DNA of 64,000 nucleotides from Merluccius polli. Lineage: Eukaryota > Chordata > Actinopteri > Gadiformes > Merlucciidae. The notes beneath the pieces are model-generated. The model searched no databases. It saw only the letters and a program-made list of their open reading frames with translations, and was not told the origin of the DNA. Below are positions 53,945 through 64,000 of the stretch, in pieces (the stretch's first letter is position 1; every line of letters begins with the position of its first letter). The stretch lies in the NCBI GenBank assembly GCA_030340625.1, contig JAOPHQ010003984.1, positions 62,001 through 126,000 of the forward strand, given 5' to 3'. Position numbers and translations under genes: made by a program.

Positions 53945-54092
53945 GGGGGGGCGCTAGAGCGCACGCTATGGTGTAGATGTACTTTCTCAGAGCTCCCGTC
54001 CGATACATCAAGATTCAAGCAATATAACATTTCTGTACTGCTTATACCCGCTAAAAGATCAAACATCACGCTTGTTTTTCGTCTGTGCACTT

Positions 54093-54940
54093 ATGCCTAA
54101 CAAGAAGAAACAAAAACAGCAGCCTAACGCCATGGAAACACCCTCTGCAAGCCCAGCCCGTGAGGCTAATGCTAACGCTAGCATCGGGGATAATGACGAC
54201 GCTCCAGAGCTAGCTCCGCTAGCGGCTACGGCAAACACCGAGGCGTCATCCTCGCGGCTATAAATGACATGAGTAAAAGGATGGAGGACCGATTCAATAA
54301 CATGGGGGCGTCCTTGCAAGCTACCCAGGCCACCTTGACCGAACACGATGCTCGGATTTCTACTGTGGAGGCGGCTAGCAGTGACCATGACATCCGGCTG
54401 ACCGGGCTAAAACAACAATGGCTGCAGCTAGAGGCCAATCACAAATCGCTCCAAGAAAAGGTCATCGACCTCGAAGCGCGCTCCAGACGCCAGAATATAA
54501 AAGTGGTGGGCCTGCCAGAAAGAGCTGAGGGTATTTGCTGGGTGCTGCTCACTTCCCCACCCCGATAGAGGTTGACAGAGCGCACAGACTTGGACAGCCA
54601 TCCGACGCCGGGGCACGTCCCCGTGTCATGATAGCCAGGATCCATAGCTTTCGGGTGAAGGAGAAAATACTGCGGCTGGCACGGGAGAACACCCCTCTGA
54701 CCTACAACGGGACACGGATCCACATACTGTATATCCCGATTACCCGGCGGAGATAATGAAGCAGCGCCAACCATTCGAGGAGGTGAGGAAAAAAATTCAA
54801 CAACGCTGGGATGCGCACCGGATTCCTCTATCCTGCACGGCTCCGAGTCACCAAAGGCACCGACGTCGACATGATCTTCAATACCCCAGAAGATGCCGAT
54901 CGCTTCCTGCTCGACTACCGGGCTTCTGAGGAGGGGTGAT
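54093..54940 (+). pseudogene. L1 ORF1 (RNA-binding chaperone), frameshifted
   Basis: It starts MPNKKKQKQQPNAMETPSAS. The coiled-coil segment MSKRMEDRFNNMGASLQATQ and the turn to SRRQNIKVVGLPERAEG, the start of the RRM-like domain, are in a second frame. The third frame has AHFPTPIEVDRAHRLGQ and RPRVMIARIHSFRVKEKIL. This order is the L1 ORF1p (transposase_22) plan. At least two frameshifts, and apparently a small deletion after AEG, interrupt it. The protein would coat L1 RNA. Confidence 0.8.
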
Positions 54941-55326
54941 GTCCCTGCACAGTCTGTCGGATTTGTGCCGGCTGCTGTAACCTGCTGTATCCTGCTGTGG
55001 CACAGACCTGCAGTTGTAGGGTAATGTTAAAACACTGGACTATTGTTAAAAAATATTTGTTTCTTCCCAGTATGCCTTATTCTCACCAGTTTTACTAAGT
55101 GCCTGGCTCTTTATCTTTAATATTGAGTAACACTAAGTGCCAGATGTGTTCTGTTTTGGTTATTCTATGTGCTTAATTAATTTGCTTCATATCATCTTAC
55201 ATCAATACCTGGGTTTTTTCTATTTTTTGTCATGGAAATGTTTTGAGGTTTATTGCCTGATATCGGAGGGGACGCCGCTTTTAAGTTAGCTGACTAGCGG
55301 GAGGACCCCTGTACCAAGAGGTAAAG

Positions 55327-58300
55327 ATGAGGGTATCAACTTGGTCAGCTGGAATGTTCATGGCCTAGGTCATTCAATTAAGCGTGCTAAGGTCTTTGCA
55401 CACCTTAACTCTCTCGCTGCCGATGTGGCATTCCTTCAAGAGACTCATATTAGACCATCTGAACAGAATCGTCTGTGTTGCAGCTGGGCTGACCAAATAT
55501 TTCAATCCACATTCTCCAGCAAAGCTTGTGGCGTTGCAATCATTATTCGTAAAAACATACCTTTTAAACACATTTCAACGCTATGTGACCCGAATGGTCG
55601 ATATATTATTGTAACAGGCCATCTTCATTCTATTCATGTAACGCTGTTCAACATCTACGGGCCAAACATTGATGACGCAGCATTTTTCAGAAAAACCTTT
55701 GAGAAGTTACCTGACCTATCAAACACAAATTTAATAGTCGCTGGGGACCACAACGTAATACTTGACCTCCATCTTGACAGGTCAGCTAGCAAAATATGTA
55801 ACCCCTCTAATGCTTCCACGGTCCTGAACAATCTTATAATTTCCACTAATCTGGTCGACATATGGCGGCTCCAACACCCGACAGACAGAGAATATTCTTT
55901 TTTTTCTAATAAACACAAATCGTATTCCCGTATTGATTTTTTTTTTACTGGATGCAAAACTCATACCAAATGTTACAAACACCAAATACCATAACATTTT
56001 GATTTCTGACCACGCCCCGGCCTCCATTACTCTCAATTTAAAAAAAACTGGACACCGCTCCTCATGGCGTCTCCGCCCATCTTTGTTAGCAGATGAAAAA
56101 TTTTGTAAACATATGTCAGTAAAAATCACAGAATACCTAGAGAATAATGACACCTCAGATGTTTCTGATTCCACCTTGTGGGAAACATTCAAAGCTGTCA
56201 TGAGAGGCCATATTATTGCATATGAGGCGGCTTTGAAGAAGTCAAACAAAATGCGACTGGACGAAATTGACTCCGAGATCACACAATTAGAATCATTATA
56301 TAGAAGCACAGGCAACTCTCAAACATTGAATAACATTCTCAATCTTAAGTATGAATATAATACGATCTTATCACGTCAGGTTTGTGACCAGCTCCTGCGA
56401 CTTAGGAGGCAATATTTCGAGCTTGGGGACAAACCTCACATACTTTTAGCTCGCCAGCTTAGAGGGCAACAGGCCAGTAGGGCAATCCACAAAATAAAAT
56501 CTCGCTCTGGAGTAATCTTAACAGACCCTAAGCTGATAAACTCTCGCTTCAAAGAATATTATGGGGAGCTTTATAGATCTAAAGCTACAGGTGATGTGGA
56601 TAATTGGTTAAAGGACCTAAACATACCAAAACTAGACGACACCTCACGTGAGGCCCTTAATGCAGAACTATCTCCGGAAGAAATACTAGATTCTATCAGA
56701 TCAATGCAAAACGGAAAAAGCTCGGGACCAGATGGTTTTGGCGTTGAATTTTATAAGAAATTTGCAAATCAGATAACAATTTTACACAGGATGTTTTCCC
56801 ACTCAATGGAATCTGAAAGACTTCCTCCAACCTTGTATGATGCTAACATTTCGCTGTTGTTGAAGCAGGACAGGGATGAAACCGAGCCTTCATCATATCG
56901 TCCAGTTTCCATGCTCAACCTAGATTTTAAGATTTGCACTAAGATACTTGCAAATAGGTTAAACAAGTGTATAGAATCCATCATTCACACTGATCAGACG
57001 GGTTTCATCCCAAATCGATACTCTTTCTTTAATGTTAGACGTGTTATGGACATTATGTATTATTCTTTCGACAAACATTCTACGCAAGCCATCCTGTGTC
57101 TAGATGCGGAGAAGGCGTTCGATCAGGTGGAATGGCCGTATCTCACGGGGGTTCTGGAGAAGTTTGGTCTCGGTCCATCCTTTATTTCCTGGGTGTGCAT
57201 GATATATTTCCAACCTACGGCATCCGTTCTCACTAACCTGGATAGGTCACCCTCCTTCCCTTTGCAGAGGGGGACGCGGCAGGGGTGTCCCCTCTCGCCG
57301 CTCCTCTTCGCATTGGCTATTGAACCCCTGGCAATTAGTGTGTGGGAGCATGTCCTCATTAAACCTATAACGCTTGGTGGAGTTGATCATAAGATTTCCC
57401 TTTACGCGGATGACGTAGCCCTTTTTGTATCCGACCCTGAACAATCAATACCACACTTACTCCAACTTATCAACTCCTTTGGAAAGGTCTCTAGTTACAC
57501 TATTAATTGGCAGAAGAGCGAGCTCATATCACTAGCTAATGACCTGGACCCACTATTCCTGTCGTCCACACAATTTAAAATAGCCTCTGACTATGTGAAA
57601 TACCTGGGCATTAAAATAGCAAAAAAAACCAAGCGCCCTTTTCAAACTGAATTTCACGGAAAAATTGAACCAACTAAAGGAGAACATAGAAAAATGGAGA
57701 ACACTACCTTTATCCTTGATTGGACGTGTAAACGCTATCAAGATGGTCTTGCTACCGAGATTTTTGTATTTATTTCAGAACGTCCCTGTTTTTATTCCCA
57801 AATCTTTTTTTAAGCTTCTCGACTCCATTATCATGCCGTTTGTTTGGGGATATAAAGCACATAGGATTTCTAAAAGCCACCTTCAAAAATCAAGGGAATG
57901 TGGGGGCCTAGGTCTGCCGTGTTTTTTGCATTACTACTGGGCGGCCAATGTCAGAGTCATGGTGTACTGGCAGTATGGCTTTGAGAGAGGGGACGGGTTC
58001 ATCCCACCAACTTGGTTAGCCATTGAAAAAAGCCTAACTAGCAAGACTTCTCTCCCTGCTCTCCTCTTCTCTTCCCCGAGGTCCTCCGCAGTCTACAGGA
58101 AAGATCATTTTGTTCTGTTAAATGCTCAGAAGATCTGGAATCAACTTAGAAAATGTTGTGTGCTTCCAGACACCTCTGTAAATGCTCCAATCTGGCAGAA
58201 CCATGACTTTTTACCATCTCTTATGGACACAGCCTTTAGAGAGTGGAGCTATAAGGGTATTGTTAGTTTAAAAGACCTTTATGTTGGTGGACACTTTGGC

Positions 58301-58917
58301 TCTTTTGAACAACTGCAGTCCAAATTTTCTCTTCCAAAAGCTCATTTTTCAGATATTTACAATTGAGACACTATGTTCAACAGGCTACTAAGTCATCTGA
58401 ATTACCACCTGAAAAAATGCATTGTTCAAATCCCTCCTGGGCCCCCCCGAAGCAAAACACCTGATCTCAGGGCTGGTTGGTTACTTCTCAAGTACTCTGG
58501 ACGTGTCTACTATCAAAATAAAACAAGCCTGGGAAGGTGAGCTTGGTATTGAGATCGAGGATGAATCTTGGGAGGAAATTTTTCCTAATCTATCTGCACT
58601 GTGTAATAGATATAATGCGGCAGAAGGTTCTCTTGCACATCTTTTTTGGACCTGCCCGAAATTACACAACTTTTGGTCTCTCATTTTCCAGTGGTTTTCA
58701 TCTGCCTTTAACATAATTGTAACACCTGACCCTGATGATTGCTAAGAGATGTATCCTGAAACTGTGGAAGTCCGAGTTAGCTCCCAAGTTTGAGACTTGG
58801 CAGAGGGAACTCATAAGTATTCTACATGTGGAAAGACTAAGATACGAACTCTCTGGTAATCCCCTGAAGTTGTCCAGGATATGGAGCCCCGTGCTGGAGC
58901 ATATGAACGACCATTGA
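55327..58917 (+). pseudogene. L1 ORF2 (endonuclease and reverse transcriptase), frameshifted
   Basis: The endonuclease reads LVSWNVHGLGH, AFLQETHIRPS, FNIYGPN, VAGDHNVILD and SRIDFFF. A T-run frameshift near 55940 separates it from SDHAPASITL. RT: SYRPVSMLNLDFKICTKILA, CLDAEKAFDQVEW (catalytic D), GTRQGCPLSPLLFALAIEPL and SLYADDVALFV (YADD, near 57405). The frame changes again near 57640, 58370 and 58735, with the C-terminal GSLAHLFWTCPKLHNFW motif at about 58625. Motifs are well preserved, so the copy is not very old, but it is inactive. Confidence 0.88.
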
Positions 58918-59212
58918 TGCTCTCTTTACCCACTTACCTTGTTTATGCACCTCCCTGGTAAGATGGACAGCTGTACAGTGGAGCAGATGGTACTGCTGTG
59001 ACCTTTGTCCCCTTATTCTCTTTTTTTAAATTTTTTTTTCTCATTATTTTTATTATTTTATTATGTTATTGTATTTTACTTTTTATTTTACATGTCTGCG
59101 TCACTGTTGGTCTTTTATTATATTCTCTATTACTGTTTATGTATTGGTCATTGTCATCTTGTCTCTTATTTGGTGTAATTTAACCTGAAAATTTCCATAA
59201 ATAAAGTGTTCA

Positions 59213-59530
59213 AAAGAAGTGTGCGGCCTGAGACTAAAAAGCTCATGCCAAAAGGTTCATCCCCGCCTTCTCGGCGCTAACCACTCCTCTGACAGACCTC
59301 ATCAGGGTGCTTCAAATCCGGTCCAGTCATTCACCCTCTGTTCGGACCGCGCTCTGCTTCAGTAACTCCACCGCATAAAGGACACAAACGCGCGGATCAC
59401 CCATTGGTATCTCACTTTACAGCCATTTAAGTTCAAGGTGATCCATAGGCCGGGGGCACAGATGGTGGTGGCTGACTTCCTATCCCGCCTGCCAGAGCGG
59501 GGGGGGGGGAGGGGGAGTTGGCTGTCAGCC
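59213..59530 (+). pseudogene. Gypsy D reverse transcriptase/RNase H, 3' part
   Basis: It resumes from the duplicated target after the L1. Only short pieces are readable; the RNase H end VIHRPGAQMVVADFLSRLPE at about 59438-59500 is clear. Much of RNase H is missing by deletion. Confidence 0.75.
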
Positions 59531-59554
59531 AGCCTAAATTGGGCAATGGGGATA

Positions 59555-59923
59555 TGTGGGGTGAAGGGGGCGTGGCTTGGCAACGGCTGCGGACAGGGGG
59601 GCGGGGCGGCTCAGTCGCGGGGGTGGTGAGGGTAATGAAGGAATTGGTGTATATATATGCTCACGTATGTTGTGCTCTGCTCCACATTGAGACCGGGTCC
59701 AGGCCCGGTGCAGTAAGGCGTTGTCGGAGACGTGATCCAGAGCCTGTTTCTTTTGATCGTGCTGTTACGTTTTCATTATCCTAAGTTCCCAAGATCGGGC
59801 AGTTTTGTGAGGTGTCTGTGGCCACAATAAACAGTGTACATTGCAATCCGCCTCTGTCACTCCTTCCGAACACCCCCCCCCCCCCCCCCCCCCCCCCCCC
59901 GTGGTAGCCTATACGAGGCTACA
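59555..59923 (+). repeat. Gypsy D 3' LTR
   Basis: TGTGGGGTGAAGGGG... to ...TACGAGGCTACA, clearly related to 50292-50665 but with many differences and a 30-base C run at about 59871-59900. Confidence 0.85.
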
Positions 59924-60290
59924 CTGACGTATTAACAAATGCACAAATAAACACCAATAAACCCACATGTTGCATTTAAAACATGTTAAAAGCCATGGAG
60001 CAACTCAACCTTTCACAATGAGTAATTTTGAGAATAATTAGTAGTCTATTCTACCCTAATGCATTTAAAATAAAAACTAGTACCTTTATTATTAATTCCA
60101 TAATTGAAACAGTGCAACATATAAATAGCAATTATGTTACTTGATATTATTATCAATCGAATTATTATCGATTACTTACTGAATGCGTTTATCATGCAGT
60201 GTGGGATGGGATACAGGTGCTTTAAACTAAGCTAATGATCAAACTGCTAGTCAGTGGATCTCATAAGATACATGCTTTCCCTGTTATAAG

Positions 60291-60385
60291 GAGAAATATA
60301 TGTTTGCTGGTCATGTTCTTCATCCGCTATCGATGAAGTTGATCTTGGAGAAGCTGAAGCTCATCACATACCGCAACCTCTTCAA
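60291..60385 (+). CDS. Possible orphan exon of an unidentified gene
   Basis: A 95-bp stretch is bounded by a plausible acceptor (CTTTCCCTGTTATAAG before 60291) and a strong donor (AA followed by GTGAGTAAG at 60386). Only one frame is open and it reads EKYMFAGHVLHPLSMK and EKLKLITYRNLF. I do not recognise the protein. No neighbouring exon is seen, and a LINE tail begins a few bases after the donor. It could be the end exon of a gene mostly outside the window, or chance. Confidence 0.3.
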
Positions 60386-60622
60386 GTGAGTAAGGCAAGG
60401 CAAGGCAGCTTTATTTATGTAGCGCATTTCATACACAATGGCAACTCAATGCGCTTTACATAAAACAAACATTTAACAGTAAGAATTGAAGTAAAAAATT
60501 GAAATAAAAAAAATAACTACAGAAGAATAGAAATAAAATACTATAATAGAGCAGCATAAAATAATGATTTAAAAGGACATAGTGCAAATGAAAGATTACA
60601 ATTTAAAGTGCTTTGAACAAGC

Positions 60623-62173
60623 TCAATCATAAGCACAGGAGAAGAGAAGTGTTTTTAACCTGGATTTAAAAATGTTCACAGTTGGGGCTGATTTCAGTTC
60701 AGCTGGTAGTTTGTTCCAGTTTTGTGCAGCATAACAGCTAAAAGCTGCTTCACCATGTTTAGTTTGAACTCTGGGCTCCACTATCTGACCAGTAGAGTCA
60801 GTAGATCTCAGAGCCCTACTGGGTTTGTATTCTACTAAGATGTCATTCATGTATTCTGGATCTAAACCATTCAGTGATTTGTAGACCAGTAGCAGAACTT
60901 TAAAATCTATTCTATAGCTGACTGTGAGCCAGTGTAAAGACTTTAGAACTGAAGTAATGTGCTCTGATCTCTTTGTTCTGGTTAAAACTCGAGCTGCAGC
61001 ATTCTGAATGAGCTGCAGCTGTTTAATGCTTTTTTGTGGGAGTCCAGTCAGAAGACCGTTACAGTAGTCGAGTCTACTGGAGATGAAAGCGTGAATCAAC
61101 TTCTCCTGGTCTGTTTGAGACATAAAACCCTTCACTCTGGATATGTTCTTAAGCTGATAGAAGGCTGTTTTGGTGATGGATTTGATATGACTGCTGAAGG
61201 TCAAATCTGATTCTATCAGCACGCCAAGGTTTCTGACTTGGTCCCTAGTTTTTAGAGAGAGTGACTCGAGTTTACTGATGGCAATCCTCTTCTCTTTATT
61301 GCCAAAAACAATTACCTCAGTTCTGTCCTGATTTAATTGAAGGACATTTTGGTTCATCCAATTTGTTACTTGCTCTAAACAGTGACACAATGACTGTATT
61401 GGACTGTAGTCATCTCAGGACAGTGCTATGTATATCTGCGTGTCATCTGCATAACTGTGATAGTCTACATTAGAGTTCTGCAGAACTTGACCCAAAGGCA
61501 GCATATATAGACTGAACAGAAGGGGTCCAAGAACTGACCCCTGAGGAACTCCACATGTCATAGCCATTCGATTGGATTCATAACTTCCAATGGTCACAAA
61601 ATAACTGCGCTCTTCCAAGTAGGACCTGAACCATTCTAGGACTGTTCCGCTGAGTCCTGCCCAAGTTTCCAACCTGTTCAATAATATACTGTGATCCACA
61701 GTGTCAAATGCAGCACTGAGATCCAACAGGACCAGAACTGACACCTTGCCTGAGTCAGTGTTTAACCTAATATCATTTAGCACTCTAATAAGAGCTGTTT
61801 CTGTACTGTGGTGAGGTCGGAAGCCTGATTGAAATTTGTCAAAAAGGCCACTGGAATTCAAGAAATTGCTGAGTTGATTCTCAACGATCTTGGCTATAAA
61901 AGGAAGATTTGAGATAGGTCTGTAGTTGGTTAACATGGAAGCATCCAGCGTTCTCTTTTTTAAGAGTGGCTTAATGGCAGCTACTTTTAGGAATTTAGGA
62001 AACGTGCCCGATTGAAGTGAGCTATTTAGTATTTGTCGCAAATCTATTTGGACAGAGTTCACAATAGTTTTTAAAAAGTCTGATGGCATTGTGTCAAGAC
62101 AGCATGTTGATGGTTTTAGATGCTGAACTGTTTCCTCTATGGTTTTTTGGTCAACTGTATTAAATTCTGACAT
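60623..62173 (-). pseudogene. L2-type LINE reverse transcriptase (one nonsense codon)
   Basis: Reading leftward: KPSTCCLDTMPSDFLK, LTNYRPISNLPFIAKIVE, FQSGFRPHHSTETALIRVL, LLDLSAAFDTVDHSIL, GVPQGSVLGPLLFSLYMLPL and YADDTQIYIALS, then an in-frame TGA near 61413. The same frame continues CHCLEQVTNWMNQNVLQLN, LGVLIESDLTFSSHIK, SSRLDYCNGLLTG and WNKLPAELKSA to the end at 60623. Apart from that one codon the RT is intact over more than 500 codons. Confidence 0.9.
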
Positions 62174-62656
62174 CGCAGATGAGTTATTCCTGGGAGGTCT
62201 TAGGGATTGCGTTATTTTATTGTTTTGTTGATTTGTGTTAATATTTAACCTTATGGACTGGATTTTTTCACTGAAAAAGCAAGCAAATTAATTGCATTTT
62301 GCTGTGGAAAGGAGTTCTGGAGCTATCTGTTTAGGGGGGGTTGTCAGCTTATCAACCATAGCAAATAGAGTGCGAGTGTTGTTGATGTTCTTATTAATAA
62401 TTTCAGAAAAGTGTCGCTGTCTAGCCTTGACTAACTCATATTTAAAATTACAAAGACTTATTTTGTAGAGGTCATAGTGAATTTAAAGTTTAGTTTTTCT
62501 CCACTTACACTCTGCTTTCCTGCATTCTGTTTTTTAAGCCTTTACCATCATAGTGTTCCTCCATGGTGTTTTCTTTCTGATCAAGGTCGTCTTAGTTTTA
62601 ATAGGTGCAACAGCATCCATGACATTTGAGATTTTCCAGTTAAATTTATCTAGGAG

Positions 62657-63567
62657 TTAATCAACTGACTCTGCACTCACAGTTGGTGACATAGCTATAG
62701 CCTCCATAAACTTTGCACTGGTATTCTCATTTATGTACCTTCTCTTAACAGACACAGAGGTTAACTGAACATTTGGAATGATCTGTAAGTCAAAGAACAC
62801 ACAAAAATGATCAGAAAGAGCCAAGTCCTTAACATCAACAGAAGAAATGTTAACACCTTTAGAGATAACCAGATCCAGAGTGTGGCCTCGAGTGTGTGTG
62901 GGCCCTTTCACATGTTGGAAGAGGCCAAAAGTGTCAAGTAGAGCAGAGAGTTATTTGGCATTACTGTCCATGTTATTGTCTACGTGAATGTTAAAATCCC
63001 CTGTTATGATAAAAAAGTTGTAATCAGTGCAGATAACTGACAGCAGTTCAGCAAACTCATCAATGAATTTTCCTGAGTATCTTGGAGGTCTATAAATGAT
63101 TAAAAAAATAACTTTTGGATCACCTTTTAGTAAAAAAGAGATATTCAAAAGAGCTAAAATCACCTAACGTAATTTCCTTGCACTACAGATTTAAAGATGG
63201 CAGCAACTCCCCCGCCTTTCTTACCAGTTTGACACTTGTTCATAAAACTGAAATTTGTTGGTGCTGCCTCATTGAGAATAGCACAACATCTACATTCAGT
63301 CAGCCATGTTTCACTAAGAAGTAAAAAATCTAGATCATAGGTCATAATGACGTCATTAACTAACAGTGATTTGTTGACTAGTGATCTGATATTGAGTAGA
63401 GCTAATCTTGTGGAGATAGCAGGAGACACTGGTATATTTCGAGGTTGACATGCTATACTTAATAAATTGGCAGATTTACCCTTTTTATTTCTCACCAGTT
63501 TAACCATGGAGTAGAGTGGCTCCAGGCTGCGTATGTGTGTGTGTGTTTGTTTGTATGTGTTCCTCAC
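62657..63567 (-). pseudogene. L2-type LINE endonuclease (frameshifted)
   Basis: Three frame pieces are visible: LALLNIRSLVNKSLLVNDV...LLLSETWLTE (63160-63567), LIIYRPPRYSGKF...ITGDFNIHVDNN (62951-63163), and GHTLDLVISKG...LALSDHFCVFFD (62657-62911). Together they give the N, E, GDFN and SDH motifs of an APE-type endonuclease. At least two frameshifts or nonsense changes separate them from each other, and the linker to RT has more. Confidence 0.85.
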
Positions 63568-63850
63568 TGAGTTGTCATGGCTACCAATGGTCTTTAAAGG
63601 ATTGCTCTTTTACCATAAAACTCCTAAAACTATTCCTAAAATGTACCATTTCATTTTGATTCTCAAAAGGTGAAAGACACTATTCTATTGAAGAGGTTTG
63701 GTTTTGGGACAGATGAACTGTTAAAACAGACCAAACATTTTTAGCAGAACAGACCAATGTTGTAGACGACATGGTAGGCTTATTGCCTACTCCTTGCAGG
63801 AGGCCAAGACTCCCTGGAATGCACCTCCTCCAAATCGCCCAGTCCCACCT

Positions 63851-64000
63851 CAACACTAAGAGAACCAGACCCAGCACTAAAAGAATCAGACTCAGCAATA
63901 AGAGAACCAACCAAACCCCAGTGCTAAGTGAACCAGACCCTCCCCAGCACTAAGAGGAACCAGACCCACCCCAGCACTAAGACAACCAGACCCACCCCAG
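63851..64000 (+). repeat. Minisatellite, unit about 20-27 bp, running off the window
   Basis: Irregular tandem copies of AGAACCAGACCC(ACC)CCAGCACTA. At least six units are present and the array is cut by the window end. Confidence 0.85.

Larger units (their letters stand above)
53945..59212 (+). mobile_element. Tx1-like L1 LINE, near full length, inserted in gypsy D
   Basis: It has two ORFs (ORF1 54093 to about 54940, ORF2 about 55327-58917), a short T-rich 3' region and an AATAAA-bearing tail without a long poly(A). The 18-bp target duplication (53927-53944, 59213-59230) proves the borders. Several frameshifts in both ORFs make it inactive. It is younger than gypsy D, whose RT it cuts in two. 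Confidence 0.92.
50292..59923 (+). mobile_element. Ty3/gypsy element D (Gmr1-like), interrupted by two later insertions
   Basis: It has LTRs at 50292-50665 and 59555-59923. The internal order is gag, integrase (51723-52650), then RT (53440-53944 and 59213 on) and RNase H end, so integrase precedes RT as in Gmr1-type elements. A 0.5-kb DNA element sits between integrase and RT, and a 5.3-kb L1 sits inside RT. Frames are broken throughout. The LTRs differ at many positions, so it is older than gypsy B. No target duplication is apparent. Confidence 0.85.
60386..63600 (-). mobile_element. L2-type LINE (minus strand), decayed
   Basis: The 3' end on the minus strand is the conserved fish L2 tail: on the plus strand, AAGGCAAGGCAAGGCAGC at 60392, then TTTATTTATGTAGCGCATTT and CAATGCGCTTTACATAAAAC. 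RT lies at 60623-62173 and endonuclease at 62657-63567. The region 62174-62656 holds the linker with several stops. The 5' end is not defined; the element is truncated or decayed near 63600. Confidence 0.88.

Noticed and set aside
63851..64000. Regular spaced repeats that might suggest a CRISPR array.
   Set aside because: The units are adjacent and variable in length without unique spacers, and the sequence is eukaryotic; it is a minisatellite.

Overview
This is eukaryotic DNA, most probably from a teleost fish. Two host genes with vertebrate-type GT-AG introns can be assembled exon by exon: CCDC167 (minus strand, 4 coding exons, 105 codons) and the kinesin-14 gene KIF25 (plus strand, 15 coding exons, 599 codons). 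The rest is dominated by the repeat types seen in fish: L2-type LINEs, a Tx1-like L1, four Ty3/gypsy LTR retrotransposons (two with integrase upstream of reverse transcriptase, the Gmr1 arrangement), an ISL2EU transposon, hAT elements with 8-bp target duplications, many MITEs, and micro- and minisatellites. I saw no rRNA, tRNA or CRISPR.

Layout. 1-4600: a decayed L2-type LINE (+). 4600-5950: no gene, one diverged tandem duplication. 5952-12309: gypsy element A (+), 5'-truncated, with frameshifts and one 3' LTR. 12310-17898: no host gene; a palindrome with arms of about 0.5 kb, a terminal-repeat DNA element and a broken Harbinger-type Myb/SANT gene. 17899-19357: CCDC167 (-), with a LINE fragment in an intron. 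19618-31368: gypsy element B (-), bounded by a 5-bp target duplication (ACCGT) only 260 bp upstream of the CCDC167 start codon. Its left LTR is split by about 7.3 kb of nested DNA transposons: three copies of an ~845-bp hAT element, a further hAT-like piece, and a 4.2-kb ISL2EU element with a THAP/DDE transposase and a YqaJ-type fragment. The two gypsy B LTRs are identical over the 214 alignable bases. 31369-34651: nested MITEs.

34652-46464: KIF25. The motor domain is complete (Walker A, switch I, switch II) and preceded by an N-terminal helical region and the kinesin-14 neck. Its introns hold a decayed Gmr1-like gypsy element C (38115-41250), two MITEs, a minisatellite and several microsatellites, two of which reach splice acceptors. 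46465-50291: no gene; MITE ends and a strong hairpin. 50292-59923: gypsy element D (+, Gmr1-like), broken by a 0.5-kb DNA element and by a 5.3-kb Tx1-like L1 whose 18-bp target duplication is preserved. 60291-60385: a possible orphan exon. 60386-63600: a decayed L2-type LINE (-). 63851-64000: a minisatellite running off the window.

The only cellular genes I can support are CCDC167 (a small tail-anchored coiled-coil protein) and KIF25 (a minus-end-type kinesin). All other coding potential is transposon-derived, and most of it is visibly broken.
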